DNA of 64,000 nucleotides. It comes from Lepisosteus oculatus (lineage: Eukaryota > Chordata > Actinopteri > Semionotiformes > Lepisosteidae). Below the pieces are notes generated by a model, which was given only the letters and a program-made list of their open reading frames with translations, made no database searches and was not told the origin of the DNA. Positions 1 through 13,000 of this stretch are shown piece by piece (position 1 is the first letter of the stretch; each line of letters begins with the position of its first letter). The position numbers were made by a program, and so were the translations under genes. The stretch is taken from contig NC_090711.1 of NCBI RefSeq assembly GCF_040954835.1, forward strand, positions 6,951,501 through 7,015,500, given 5' to 3'.

Positions 1-3000
1 GGTTCACATTACTAGTCGGGGGTTGTGGGTGCGAGGTGACAGAACCTTGTTTATATACTAACCCTTCAGCTAAGTGGGTTAAAGCCAAAGACATTCTAAA
101 TGCATTTACATGATACAGGTCTTGTCTAAGTACTGAGAAGTGTAAAGTCTCTTTGTCAGTTATTTAAACTGGTGCCTAGGCAGGCCTACAGACTGATGTG
201 TAGGTTCTGTGTATAGATGGATAAATACATCTATATGCCGTAATTAAAATGGTTAGGAGGTTGAATTAAACCAAGAGTTTGCCCTGATGAAATAGAAGCC
301 AATGTCAAAACGCAGAGACTTCAGTTCTGCTGCAACACCCCTCAATTATCACATCAGAATTAAAGTACTAATGGATTCAGAACACATATGGGTCCATTTT
401 AATAGCTTTTCCTGCCTATGCTGTTCATTTGTAAGGCTTCTCCATTGGGAATACACTTGTGAAATTGTATTGGAATTTATTTGCTGTGATTTGTATTTTT
501 AATACAGTGTTTAGATTGCACGATGAAGAGAGAGCACGTTCATGAGCACCCAATCAGATATAATTAAAGCGACACATAATTAATGTAAGTGGATGGCTAA
601 TTACAAGCAATCACTGTATAGGGCAGAAAAATATTTTTAATGTGATTCTTAAAAAAATGGATTTGCAGCTCTTTCCAGCATTAATGAAGGTTTTGGATGA
701 AATTTACAGTCTTAGCTGACATTTGAAAGAGTACACAGAAATTGTGTGCGGTGCCCTTGTTCTTTTACCAAGTACTGCTATCCTCTTATCACAGAGGCTT
801 TTAAAGGGAAAGGGTTATACAGGTACAGTATGTGCCAAAATGGTTTGAGCAGGTAGAAAGTCAGTGCACATTTTGACTAATTTTCTCTTATGTAATGCAC
901 TGAAATTTATCATGTTGACTATTAGTCTAAATACATTGGTTTGAAAATGATGAAGATAGGATGCAAGAAATACAATGTAAAGGACCATCCCTTAATTGTG
1001 CTTAATTCTTGAAAAAAAACTTATGAAAGAGTTATGAAAGCAATGACATAAATAGCAAAGCCCAAGTTTATGACAAGGTTTGAGTTTTGGAAGTTTTCAT
1101 TTCGTGAAGACAATTTAAAATTGTTACAATGCACATTTGCTGCTTTACCTACAACAATGGCCTTTGTCTATTAAAGAAGCTTCTGGTAAAAAATAGATTT
1201 ATTTTTATGCTTAGTATCACACTTGAAAGCCTGTCCATACTTAATTTAACAGCATGTAAAGCAAAACATTGAACACAGCACCTCTTGTTTATGTTTTCCT
1301 TGATGATGAGAGTATCTTTTATTAGCTGTCATGCACTCTGGATAGTAGGTAGCCTTGTGTCTCCCTTTAATATCCCTGAGAATTCATTTTCTTTCTTAAA
1401 AACACATTTTCTTTAGGGTGATATCTGCAATCTTTAAATCCTTTCCTGAAACGTAAGGGGATCTTGATAACGGCAGTAACATTTTTCTGTAACAAGCATA
1501 GCTCTGTGCGCTTTTGTTTTCTTTGCTCGAATAGACCCCTATGGCATTGAAAAAATAACCAAGAAATAAAAGCGATAGATGAGCAAGATTTCTAGGTCAT
1601 TAAATCAGATTGTGCATCAGTGAGTCATCAGCTTTCTGTATCACCATAAATATATGTGTTTATGCATCAAAATCTTCAAGAAAATGTCTTCTATATCTTA
1701 TTTACAGTACATAATCAAAAGAGGCATACTTAAATGTATTTAAAATCACTTCAAAATCAAAATTATAGTCCCTTTAAAAAATCAAAACTAGAATTCAGTA
1801 ACCAAAGCCATTCTTAACAACAAACTCTTAACTTGAAAAGACATGAAGCTTCCTATAGCTACAGGACTGGAGTAAATTAATTTTTGTTACCAGTTGGTAT
1901 AGATTTTGGCTGTTGCGTGTAATACTCTTGACTGGCCACCTCAAGCACTTTTTCAAATCAAGTTGGGATGAATTTGAAAATCAGATTGTCTCTGGGAAAC
2001 CAAATTTTAAATACATCAGAATATCTACGGTAAATTATCTTTCACTTGATCAAGTATAAAAGCTAATGACTCACTTCAGCAAAAGATGAGCTGATTAGCA
2101 GATTCTCAGGTGTCTCTTTACCACACCAACAGCTCAGACTGATAATTCATTTGCCTTTTAAATGAAAACATTTCCCAATTAAATATCTAGTTGTCTTCCC
2201 CCTACCAAGAGAGTCATTGAGACATGTATTAAAAGGTCCCTTATACCTCTGTAGAAGTGTCTTCACTTTAGAATGTGTACTATGTTAGAGATTTACATAG
2301 TATCAATGTAAGGTATTCAATACCTTACCAGAATGTTTAATAGAAAGTTCAAGGGAAATGTGTGAACAGAGATTAAAATGAAGAAGTTTCACATAAGCGA
2401 AGTAAGAAATTCATTAATATTTTATTTCTTCTAAGGGTAACATTTGAAAATGAATGATAAAACCTATTGTAAAGCAGAGGCAATCTAAATGGATGACAGG
2501 TACATTGGCTAAAGTACAAGAGTCTGGTGCTTCATGCCTGAATCTAACTATGAACATTTGCCCCCTTCTGATTTAATTCTCAGAAATGTGGTTTGCCTTG
2601 TTTTCTGTGTATTGGTTTCTCTTAAATCACATTAAAACTGGCAGTATGTCATGTTCAGTGATACAGAAAGTTATGAATGAAACTCCTGTTTGCATCAGGA
2701 ACCTGCTATTGTTCCAAATTAGGTGTTTGAGAATCTACACTACACTTTAATAAAAGTGCAGTGTAATATTTACAAATCCATGATATCCACAGGACTGGAT
2801 AACACAATAGAACCTATTCAAATAGTCCAAACAGAGCCTATTGTATGACAAATGGCTCACAGCTTGCCCTCTGTGTTTCTAAGACAATAACAGTAGAATC
2901 AACATAATATTAACAGTCTGTTGTAAAGTAGTGTTGTTCTGTTTCAGAAAAAAGAATCGTGGATGATTATTTGAAAAAAAAAATGTCTTTCACTTTGTTA

Positions 3001-4891
3001 TATAACTCATATCGTGAAGGCTGGAAAAGTGGTTATTTGAAATGTAATTTACAGGTTATTACACTGTGAAAACCTAGCGATGTAATAGATGTGATAATTC
3101 TTGTGAATTAAAACCTATTATCAATTGGCATGTAACCATCCATCCATCCTGGTACATATAAAAGATACAGTGTAATTTCTAAAGGTTATTGGAACTGTGA
3201 TAAGGTGTTATTGTCAGTATGTCAACAAATAGCAATCGTTAAAGAATACAAAAACACTAGAAATTGAAACCTTTGAATTATTTAATCTAGAGGGTAAAGG
3301 CTGCAGGCCTTCACATGACAGAATTAATTAATTTCTGTTGTTGGAAAATGAAATCAAACCATGAATTAGTCTTTAACACTACATCAATGTTTGGTTGAGA
3401 GAAATAACAATCATCATAGAAATAAACACACCAATAAGAATGGCAAGTTGATAGTGTTCCTTAGTGTAGTTTTAGATAAAATAGAATCTTCTTGAAATGT
3501 GGGAAATGGTTGTAGAAATAGTAGTTTGCTGTTTTGTGCACTCTTGTGTAACAAACAAATGGAATAAGAATCACTTAACTTAGAATTGCATTCTGTCCTA
3601 ACAATTAATTTATGTATCAGTCAGTTTCACATTAAGGAAAACTCATTAAAATGTGTTTTAAAATTATCTCAGCTGTGCTAAGAAGGACTTTCATTGTCAG
3701 TTAGTCCTTTAATCTTGAACAGTGCTTGTGTTTTGGTACATTCTGTTCCTGCTGATGTTTTTGTCCATGCAGTGTGAAGCCGAACAAAACCAGAAGACAG
3801 TGGCATGCCGTGTTTGTGCTTTTGTGGAATTTTTGTTTAATGTGCAATGTAATATTCAAAAACAATGAAGAACAGAGAACACCAAAAAAGGACAGTTGTT
3901 ATTTCCCTCTGTGTAAATATTGACGTTTTTGTGTTTGCTAAAAAGATTCCTGTCGTTGGGCTTTGAAACACACTGGAATGTGCCATCATAACGTCTACCC
4001 GAGGTAATACATAAGTTGGAGCTGGGACTTATAAACTATTTTAATCTTTACCTAATTTAGTAGTTTGATCAAATTTTAATTACCTTGATGAGTTAACAAA
4101 TACAAAGCGAATAGCATACTTAATGTTTGGCATTAACTGACAGTGACAGCACTGGGCGTAATGTCAAGGGCTAATTATTCAATTAATCATTCATTAATTG
4201 CCCGTAACCACTCAAATTTCAGCTCCTGTGACCTACAGAACCTATGAACCTACAGAAATACCTCGTAAAATAAAACAGAACTAAAGAAAAATCATTGAAC
4301 CATGGTTTGCAGGCTTTGTGGGTCTTTCTGCAGCCCTCATGTATGAAATGGATTTCATGTATAGGAAATTCTAAACAAAAGTGCAGGTCTCACCTGTATC
4401 CATGATTTGATATCAGAAAATACAATCTTTTTAAAAATAATTGCCAAGGGAAACAAAGTCACAATGTCCTGGGGTAATGTTCTTGCAATAGCCTGGTGAA
4501 AATTGTGGTGCAATATTCCCCTTTCCTACTTTCACTTTCAGTTCTCACCTTATCTCTATTTTACACTCACTTTCATGAATGTGTGGACTAGGAAACATGT
4601 TGCTTTCTGTAATAAATCACTGCTGCTGATTATTTGTTAGTTTTTACTGTTGCATTTTCTGACATTGGTCAGTATATTCTCAAACACAGAAACACACTGT
4701 ATATCCAGGGAAAATGTAAGCACATTGTTTTTGACATGCACTGTTATTTTATTATCTTACAAGACAGTGTATAATCCGTTTGCTCTTCTGCCCATCTTTT
4801 GTTTTTAACCTCATAAATCTCATTGCCCCAGATGATGCAGGGTTACCTCAGCCATTATATTTGTCACACCAATCGGTATACAAACCTTGAT
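1..4891. other. Gene-free AT-rich region
   Basis: No exon-like open frame flanked by splice signals is visible on either strand. The only small structures noticed are clusters of TAATTA homeodomain-type core sites: three copies within 43 bp at 561-603, and a further AT-rich group with TAATTA and ATTAATTG at 4172-4200. They could belong to a distal enhancer, but this is only a motif observation. Confidence 0.6.
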
Positions 4892-5250
4892 TAAAAGCAA
4901 CCCATCCAACCATTTCCTAACTGCTTTATTCAGTACAGGGTCACAGGAGACCCAGAGCCTCTTCCAGCAAGCAACAGGTGCAAGGTGGGATACACCCTGC
5001 ATGGGACACCAGTCCATCACAGGGCACACATAGACACACACATGCACCCACACTGACACTAAGGCCAAGCTTCCCAGAAGCCAGTTACCATTCCAGTATG
5101 TCTTTGGCTGGAAACCAGAGCAACCAGAGGAAAACAGTGAGACCATACAAACTCCACACAGATAGCAGCCCAGATCTGGAACTGAACCCACTAGCATCCA
5201 GGACCTCACTGCAGTGATGCAGACAACTAACCACTGTGACACTGTTCCGC
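4892..5250 (-). repeat. LINE-2-like 3' tail repeat
   Basis: The block begins with CATCCATCC and continues with the well-known fish repeat containing 'gggacaccagtccatcac', 'agggcacaca' and a run ending near 'ccactgtgacactg'. The consensus runs from the opposite strand, with its ATGGATGG end at the left here. Related copies occur in this window at about 9776, 27826, 37337 and, inverted, 26925. The open frames inside it are repeat-derived and not genes. Confidence 0.8.
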
Positions 5251-5983
5251 TCATTAAAAACAGCTCAATAGCTTTTTAGAAAGTAAATGTTAATTCAGCC
5301 CTGAATGGCAAAAAGAGAAAAGAACAATGTTTCGGCTGTAGAGTATTCAATGGGTGAAGAAGAAGGATGCTCTGCAGGTGAAACAATGTTGTTTCCTCGT
5401 TCTTTCAACTCTTCAGCGTGTAATTAACCTCTACTTATTAATTTCCAGCTCACACATTGGAACATTTCTATACATCTTAATGAAAAAAGGCAGTAAACGT
5501 ACTGTATAACCTATGTAACCGTAGGGTTTGTGTGATGGTGGTTAAACCCTCTGCCTGTGAGCATGGGAACTGGATGGAGACGAATATTCTTTTTACAGTT
5601 TATTGCTAAACAGCCATATTTACGCCTGCTACCGTCTCCCCCTCTCGGTTCCTGATCTCTCCCCTCTTTCCTAGTCACGTTCTCCCCGTAACTTATCTGA
5701 AAACACAGAAAGTTAAATTAACCTAAACCTACCTACAGACTAAACTAGAGAATTCTATATAACTCAAAAGTATTTTAAACTGCTTAACTGAAAAAAACGA
5801 GAATAACGGGACCAAAGCTTACACTTAACATATAGACGCCAACTCTTTCTTACGTTTAAGAGGTACGGTACAGTACAGTACAGGTTTTAACGCATTGTTT
5901 GCTACTTTTTATCTGTTAATGTCTTTCCTGGTGTAATGGTATTGAAGAATCTGTACAATGATTTCCAGCATATACACAGCCGA
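5251..5983. other. 3' flank of the receptor gene
   Basis: No coding signal is seen. The stretch lies just downstream of the minus-strand receptor stop codon and may include its 3' UTR. A GCCGAAAC-type repeat motif lies at 5326-5337 (reverse orientation), shared with sites near 34.15 kb and 52.79 kb. Confidence 0.5.
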
Positions 5984-7063
5984 TCACACATACTCCGGCC
6001 GCAGCATTTCCTTAATCACGGCCATGCAGTGTCCAGGGTGACGCTCATCTGTCGCCTTGGGGCGGCGTCTGCCTTTCAGCACCTTCCCAAAGAACAGCTC
6101 CTTGGTCTTGCGACGGAATCTCTGGTCGCGGACGCTGTAGATAATCACGTTCCAGCAGCTGTTGGAGGTCAAAATCCAGAAGGCGTAGAAAGAGAAATCG
6201 CACCACTGGTAGCCTAGGACGCTGCCGACCACAAACACTGCGACAGGACCAAAAGAAGCCGAAAAGGACAAAGTAAGAATGGCGATGGTTTTGGCTGCAC
6301 GTATGTCAGAAAAAGAAGGTCTGTTGGAGATGCGCCGGACCCCAGTTTCGGCCAGCTTCTGTCTCATTTTGCAAACCTGACGTATAGCGCCGAATGTTAT
6401 CAGATTGATCACGAAGGTCCCACCCAGAAGCGAGAAATCGAAGGCAGGGAACAGGAGCATCACGTTCCACCCCGGGTGCCGCCGCCCTAGCGAAGAGAAG
6501 GCGTAGTTGCACATTCTGCTGCAGGGGTTGAACTGCAGGGTGATGTCCCGGCTGAAGAGCAAAGGAGCGACGGCGAGAAAAAAGCACAGTGCCCACGAAA
6601 ACAGGATGAGGGACAGCGTCCTCCTCTTGGTGACGACCACGTTCTTGTGCAGAGGTTTCAGCACGCTGATGCTCCTTTCCACAGACATCAGGAAGATGGT
6701 TGTGATGGAAACGAACGTGCACCCCGCGAAAACGGGCCCCATCAGGTCGCAGGGATGGAAGCGCCTTTTCTCTTCCGATGGCGCCTCGACGCGTTCTAGC
6801 CCTTGAGATAATATTTGTATCTCTGTGTGAACGGAGTACGGAACCACCAGTACTCCAACAGCTAAGTCCGCCAGGGCCAGGGAGGCTTTCAGATAGCCCT
6901 GCGGGGTCCTCAGCCGCTTTGATCCCAAAAATATCGCCAGACTCACCACATTGCCCAGCGTTATACCAATAACCAGCACCACCATGACGCAGACGTTTAA
7001 CACCTGAGCGTGTTCAGCGGGGGATCGGAAACTGCAGACTGTTTTATTTGTGATGTTATACAT
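5984..7063 (-). CDS. Orphan class A (rhodopsin-like) G-protein-coupled receptor
   Basis: The intronless frame encodes 359 residues with seven hydrophobic segments. N-glycosylation sites are at N3 and N6. Family anchors are visible: N38 (1.50), D66 (2.50), C105 (3.25), R130 (3.50), W157 (4.50), P167 (4.60), P206 (5.50), P273 (6.50) and Y309 (7.53). Several anchors are unusual: ERS instead of DRY at 129-131, FGP instead of CWxP at 271-273, and NVIIY instead of NPxxY at 305-309. Position 3.32 is Phe (F112), so the amine-binding Asp of aminergic receptors is absent. The TM7 pattern (NS..N.VIYS) faintly recalls GPR21/GPR52, but I could not assign a family. The open frame continues upstream only through a GTG, and a strong splice acceptor lies there, so the ATG at 7063 was chosen. 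The ligand is unknown. Confidence 0.85.
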   Translation of the reverse strand: MYNITNKTVCSFRSPAEHAQVLNVCVMVVLVIGITLGNVVSLAIFLGSKRLRTPQGYLKASLALADLAVGVLVVPYSVHTEIQILSQGLERVEAPSEEKRRFHPCDLMGPVFAGCTFVSITTIFLMSVERSISVLKPLHKNVVVTKRRTLSLILFSWALCFFLAVAPLLFSRDITLQFNPCSRMCNYAFSSLGRRHPGWNVMLLFPAFDFSLLGGTFVINLITFGAIRQVCKMRQKLAETGVRRISNRPSFSDIRAAKTIAILTLSFSASFGPVAVFVVGSVLGYQWCDFSFYAFWILTSNSCWNVIIYSVRDQRFRRKTKELFFGKVLKGRRRPKATDERHPGHCMAVIKEMLRPEYV

Positions 7064-7151
7064 TGTGGACGAGTAATCAACTTTTAGCTGATAATATAAT
7101 GGTTTTGTCCTTATTGGAGAATACCCGTTCTTGTTTTCAGCAGGTGCGCGC
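7064..7151 (-). other. Probable 5' UTR part of the receptor coding exon
   Basis: On the minus strand a pyrimidine-rich tract ending in CTGCAG stops at 7152, giving a convincing 3' splice site with the exon starting at 7151. The 88 bases from there to the ATG would be untranslated leader. This argues against extending the protein upstream through the open frame. Confidence 0.55.
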
Positions 7152-8212
7152 CTGCAGGAAAGTGAACAGAGAAGGACAATTTCATTTTGACAGCTAAGCA
7201 ACACACTGCATTCACTATCTGCCAGTATTTCACTCTAACTTCAAAAAGGGAGCAAAAGAACGGCTTCTTCTTTTACAAAAATGATCAAACCTATAGATTC
7301 CACCATTATGCTGTAGCAACCTCGTTTAAACATAGAATTGAATTACTAGCGACGTAAGGACTTTGACAGATGTGACCACTTCTGTCTTACTCTTTGTGCA
7401 TTCGCTAGTTTTGTAACTACATGTAAATATATTCACTGTGGTGGATTGAAAGGATTGAATATTCACTATGTGTTTGAATGGTGTTTAAAAGAAGAGCCAA
7501 TTGATAGTGCCTTCTTAAATGATAACCGATATGATTTAGTTAGATTGATGTTACTTGTTTGTAATCAATACATATTTATGTTTAGATGTAAGGGTTTGGT
7601 TATAAGACATATTTTAGTTCATCGTTTGTAATTAAATTAATTAAAGCAAATGTAAGTCTGTATGTTTTCCTATTATTTATGCATCATAATACGTAAATCT
7701 ATAATCTAAACCATTGTTTTATATATGTTCTACGATCATTGCATGATGTCTTGAGGTTGATTTAGGAGAAAATGTGACTTGTACGAGACTAGCATGTTAT
7801 TTGTGATATACAATACATGTACAATATACATTTTCTCCAACCAATAAAGCTTTCCAGGCAACACGAATGTACTGTACGTTTGTTTTAATTAGAAAAACAA
7901 CTTTTCAAGAAAGGTCACAATTTTCGCGCTACTGAATGCAGCACGTTTTCTTTTGGCTTGGAGTGGAATTGATTAATTGCTTTTCATTTACCTGTCTGTC
8001 ACCGTTAAGTTGTAGTGGTAAAACGCATAAATTACACCTGTTAACGAAAACACCTAATCGAGTCCAATCTGTCATGATTAAATTGTAATTCTAAAGCAAA
8101 GAAGGTGCACCAATAAAAAGAGTTAGAACAAACCGTTATAGAATCAAATATAAAATCAAATTAAATGACGTGCTAACCTAGCACACAGCATAGAGGTAAT
8201 AAACGTACTCAC

Positions 8213-8400
8213 GGCTAAGTCCCGTTTGCAGGCAGCATCTTTACTTGTCGCCAAGTGTCTTTGATTCCAGGCTACGGTTTTCTGTATGCTGGTAGCTGAA
8301 GCTTCGTCACCAGCACCAATAGGAGCTACACAACCCCCGCTTTTCCAGTTCTTCAACCGTTCTGCGCTGTAGTTTAGAGAACTGTGCACTCTCTCCGCTT
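8213..8400 (-). other. Putative noncoding leader exon of the receptor gene
   Basis: A CpG-containing block on the minus strand ends in a consensus donor (GTGAGTAC) starting at 8212. Splicing to the acceptor at 7152 would remove a 1,061-bp intron. Joining the open frame here to the coding exon would be out of frame (88 bases precede the ATG), so it is better read as 5' UTR. The upstream boundary is a guess; no promoter was identified with confidence. Confidence 0.4.
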
Positions 8401-9775
8401 GTCATAGCTGTATGTTTAAAGTGAGCAATTATGGTGGTTGACGCCATCTAGCCGTGCTAATATTCTTTACCGTCCCGTTTTTTGTATATTTCTTGAAGAC
8501 GTTTGGACGTCAAGACGATAACTGTACAGTCAACTTTAAAATATAATTATATTTATATCTATTACTAATCCTTTTTTGTGCGAATTGTAGAAACCTAACA
8601 CCCATTTCCTCTTCTGTCTTCTATCCGTTGTGAGCGACAGTTTTCGTCGTCTTTCGCTAATTACCTGTTATTTTGTTTTCGTTATTTAACTCAAGGAACA
8701 CACCAGTTGAATGGCCTGAGTTTCTATGTTTAGGTGTAAAGGTGGGCTGTTGTACATTTCGGTTTGTACGCAGTTCTCTTAATTGCTATATTTAACGTCA
8801 TTTTAACATCTGTATTATAAGGTGCCTTTGATCATGTAACATAGACTGGAACCCTTAAAATATCACGCCTATTTGCATCTGTGGGTGTTAACTTTGAAGG
8901 AAGGAAATGCATTTTAAATTATAACCCACATCAAAGCCAATGAGCCACAACAGCAGGAGTGAAATAGGAATGGTTATTCCATCATCATGGACTCAACATG
9001 TACTTTACTACCTACACATTCTGGAACACAGAATTTATTAAGTGTCAGATCTGAGCTTTTGACATTTGCACCTCAGTTCATTCTTGACTCCTGTCAATGG
9101 TCATGTTCCGCATCATAAAACTCTTGAAATCTTAGAAAATCACGCTCTTTAAATTAAATTTGCTGTTTCGAGTAACTACAAAGATGGTTATTTTACTGTC
9201 TTCGCAAAGGCCCATGATATCAGAATTTCCGTTTGCTTTAATAAACTATTCACTAGTGACCATATTGCATGCAGGTTGCCTTTTTTACGCCTGAAACATT
9301 ATTTTTTCCTCTCAATTGTGAAGGTCATCATTTACCTGCTGAGCTTTATTAGCCTGTGGTTATTCAGATTAAAAAGGTATTTTTAAGAGATGGAGAATTG
9401 TGTTATTTCAAGCATTTCATCTTTTTTCCTAGTGCTCCATCTGATTTTATTCATGAAATAATTTCACCTCTAAATGACTAAATAACAAAGAGCATTAAAA
9501 GACCAAAGGTGGGTTTAACAAGATGTGTTTTCCATTGTGGAGTAAACCATTATGCAATATTTAAAGATGTTTAAATGAAAGCTTACATAATATAAGCATT
9601 AAAGAAGATGCTGTTTTTTCAGGAAAACAGGGATCTTTCATTTAATATCAGTAATCAACTTCAATCCTGAATTTGTTCTTGTGTTAAACAGTAGGTTTGA
9701 TTTAATACTTTCCTCAGAGAATAATTAGTGATCAATTCCAAACTGAAATAGAGATACTCTTTCTACTTTTCAGTA
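8401..9775. other. Intergenic, no gene seen
   Basis: AT-rich unique-looking sequence without exon signals. It lies upstream of the receptor leader exon and may hold its promoter, but no TATA or CCAAT arrangement stands out. Confidence 0.5.
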
Positions 9776-10036
9776 GTGTTTAATGTCAGCCCATCTCAAT
9801 TTTTACTTTACAGTCAATCATTAGGTGCCCTGAATGGGATGCCAGTCCATCACTGGGCAAACACACAGAAATGCACACATTCACATCAGAGCCAATTTTC
9901 CAGCCAATTTTCCAGGAAGCATGCATATAGAGAGAACATTCAGACTCCACACACATAGTATCCCAGGCCTGGAATTAATCCTAGGGCCCCAGTGCTACAA
10001 GGCAGCAAAGTTAACCAATGTGCCACCATGCTGCCC
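9776..10036 (-). repeat. LINE-2-like 3' tail repeat, partial
   Basis: Contains 'gatgccagtccatcac' and an end resembling 'gtgccaccatgctgcccc', matching the copies at 4892 and 37337. It lacks the CATCC end seen in other copies, so it is truncated or decayed. The overlapping plus-strand open frames are repeat shadows. Confidence 0.75.
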
Positions 10037-13000
10037 CATAGCATGTACACATCTGACATTTGTTTTATATCTTTATACAGTACATATACTGAAACTATGG
10101 AAAAAGCCATTTGTCCTAAATTTCTCCTCTATGGTATTTCATAGGCTATCTCTCTACACATAAGGTCTCAGCTAGAGTCCTTCCTTCATTCTCTGGTTTT
10201 AGCTAGAATCCCTTTGTTCCTGCAAACCTTTGCCCTGAAAAATAACATTTTCTGAGCATTATTCATCCCTCCTCCCATCTCTTCTTCCTCCATTCTTTGC
10301 TTTCTTTTTATATGCATTTTTTAAAAAAATAATCTGTCTGTCTTGCAATTTCACTGTCCTTATAGAAGAAGTAGAGACGTCAGTTTTCATCCTCTGGCTC
10401 AGCGGTACAGAAACAGTCACATCACCTAGCACATCACATGCTTTTCCAAAGGGCTAGAAAGCAATTATATTCATACGGATCAGCTTCCAAGATATTATTG
10501 AAGAAGATGAAAGGCCATGCACTAGAGTTCCTATATAAAAGATTTGAAACAGGATCAGTCTCAGGGGGACTTGTCTGATCCTTTCATTTGAGTGAGCAGT
10601 AAAATGCTCAACTCTGACAGAATTTCTAGCCAGTTTATTTTGAAAAGTTCAAATGAGATCTAGTATGTTACCCACGTGTTTACTTTATTAGGCATCCCAA
10701 CAGAGAACAAATTACTCAGGTCTGTGGTGTATTATGAAAGCTGTAAAATACATTTTAACTGATAGTCCCTCAGTTAAAATGCAGTATGTTCTAATGTATA
10801 TTTCTTAACTTTTCTTTAAAAATGTGTAGACTGTTTTGCAGATACTATGACCTCCAGAAGAGCTGGAGGACATAGCTTTTTCCAAATAAAGTTATAATAT
10901 GGATGCAATTATTAATCATTAACAAGTCAATGTGATTATAAAAGTGTACATTTGACTGTAATAATGCATATAAATAAATATAATTTCCTCCAGAAACATA
11001 AATATAATGCAAGGGTTTAGTTTAATTTGCTATTTTGACAGCTTCAATTTTCATGAAACCCATCATTTACTTTACTGTGGCTAATTTAATCACATCCTGA
11101 CAGATCTCTTTCCTGATATATTTTGAAAGTGTGATGTTTGACACATCTGGACTCTAGTGGAGTCACTCAATCTGTTAATTACATGTTGGTAGCAATTAAA
11201 ATATCTTCCCTCAAAACATTATGTACACAGACATGATTGAGGTAAGAGCAGTAGAAATATTGAGGAATTTCTGTAGGAAACAGACATCTGTTATTAATCT
11301 ACACATTTGTTTTAAGCTCAAAAAAGGAATTGAATATGTTTTGTTGGCAAATCGAAAACCTAGGAGAAAGAAAGCTGAATTTAAGATAAGATGTGACTGT
11401 CAAGATGTTTTCATCAGTGGGATTTTATAAGGTGGAAAGTGAAAAATAATAGCAATTCTGAACAAAAGCAATTCCTCTCAGCTCATTTTCTTTTTACACC
11501 CTGTCTCTGAATCTGTATCCCCTCAGCATTGTTCAGATCATCTTTAATATGATTTATTTGACACTTGTACAGTATACAGTCTACTCCATTTTATAAGCCT
11601 GCTGTTTAAAAATCTCAAGTTACTGAAAAATACTTTAAAATGTTTAGGGTTTTAACAGATACAACTAGTACAATGAGCAAAAAGCACTGATATTCAATCC
11701 TTTTTTCTGTATAGCTATGCAGAACATCATGTAAGATGTTCTTCAGTGATATGTCACTTAGGTGTTAGTTAAAGTATAGTAATTTCATGAAACTCTAACA
11801 TTAACAGTGAATATCCTGCCAAAAATAAAACAATACTATGATGTTTTGCAGAAAAAGAGGTGGCGGCTAAATTCCAATTTATCCAGCTTCATAATAACTA
11901 TATATGGTCATATAAAACAGAAGGGAGACAACAAAGTGTGCAAACACAAATGTCATTTGAGTAGCTATGCTGTTGGGGAACTCCTCATGAGTAGAAGTAG
12001 GGATCTCTAAGTCTGGATCCTGATATGAAGAGAAAATGACAATTAGACAGATTAAGGGAACACAGAAGATTATACTGGCACTTGATTTGCAGTAGGTATC
12101 AAAATCCCAAAAGGCACTGACCTAGTCAACTCAGAGAATATATTCTAAATCAGCAGCATAATAACGCCCCTGGAGACTTCAGTGAACAATGCACAGATAA
12201 TGCACAGATGCAGTGAAGATAATAATTGGGAAGATTATCTCTATCTCATCACTTCAATAACCTGCCGAGCACTTTAGAATGATTCTTGAGTGGAACAAAA
12301 AGAATCAAGAAGACCAGAATTTATGGAGAAAGGGGGAAAAGAAGATAATGGCTTAAACTAAACAGTATTACATCTGTGATTTTGTTTCACATTGTTACAT
12401 ATGTGCTTGTTTTCTCCTCTACTCTGAAGTAACTATAATTTTCCACCGCCACAGTTGCTTACAGCTGACTTAACAAAAGAGAAACAGACACAGCAAAAGA
12501 AGAAGAATGGGGAGCTGGGGATATAGATAACAAATCATCTCAAAATCTCATGATTTTCCTACTCAGCAAAGAAGAAATGAAAATGTTTGTTGCTTCAGTA
12601 GTCCATTTTTCAGACTGTCAACAGCAAATGACAAACATGTCTTGGCAGTATTAACCTTTCTAACTAGTTCATTCACTGTGTCATCCACCTGTGTTCTTGC
12701 TGACAAACCTTCCAGAGAAATGTCACTCTGTGGCACGAAGGTCTGCGAAACTGAAACACAATAAACCATGTTCTGATTCTCAGGTTTACTGGTACTGCTG
12801 TTTTCGACACTACAAAGTAAGGTTTGATCCAGTCACAAATGTTTTATCAATAGAGAAAAATAATGAGCTGTCGAGGAAATTCAACCCTCTCTTCCTTCTG
12901 TGTTAATATAATCTATTAATACAGCTTATCTTATTTCATGCCCATGCCAATGTCGTGTTGGAAAAAATAGCTGCCAATGATATCTGTAACTGATCACAAA

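Noticed and set aside
4820-5254. 144-codon minus-strand frame
   Set aside because: Lies wholly in a LINE-2-like interspersed repeat.
7064-7204. N-terminal extension of the receptor frame by 47 codons
   Set aside because: It begins at GTG, not ATG, and crosses a strong splice acceptor at 7152; the first ATG is at 7063.
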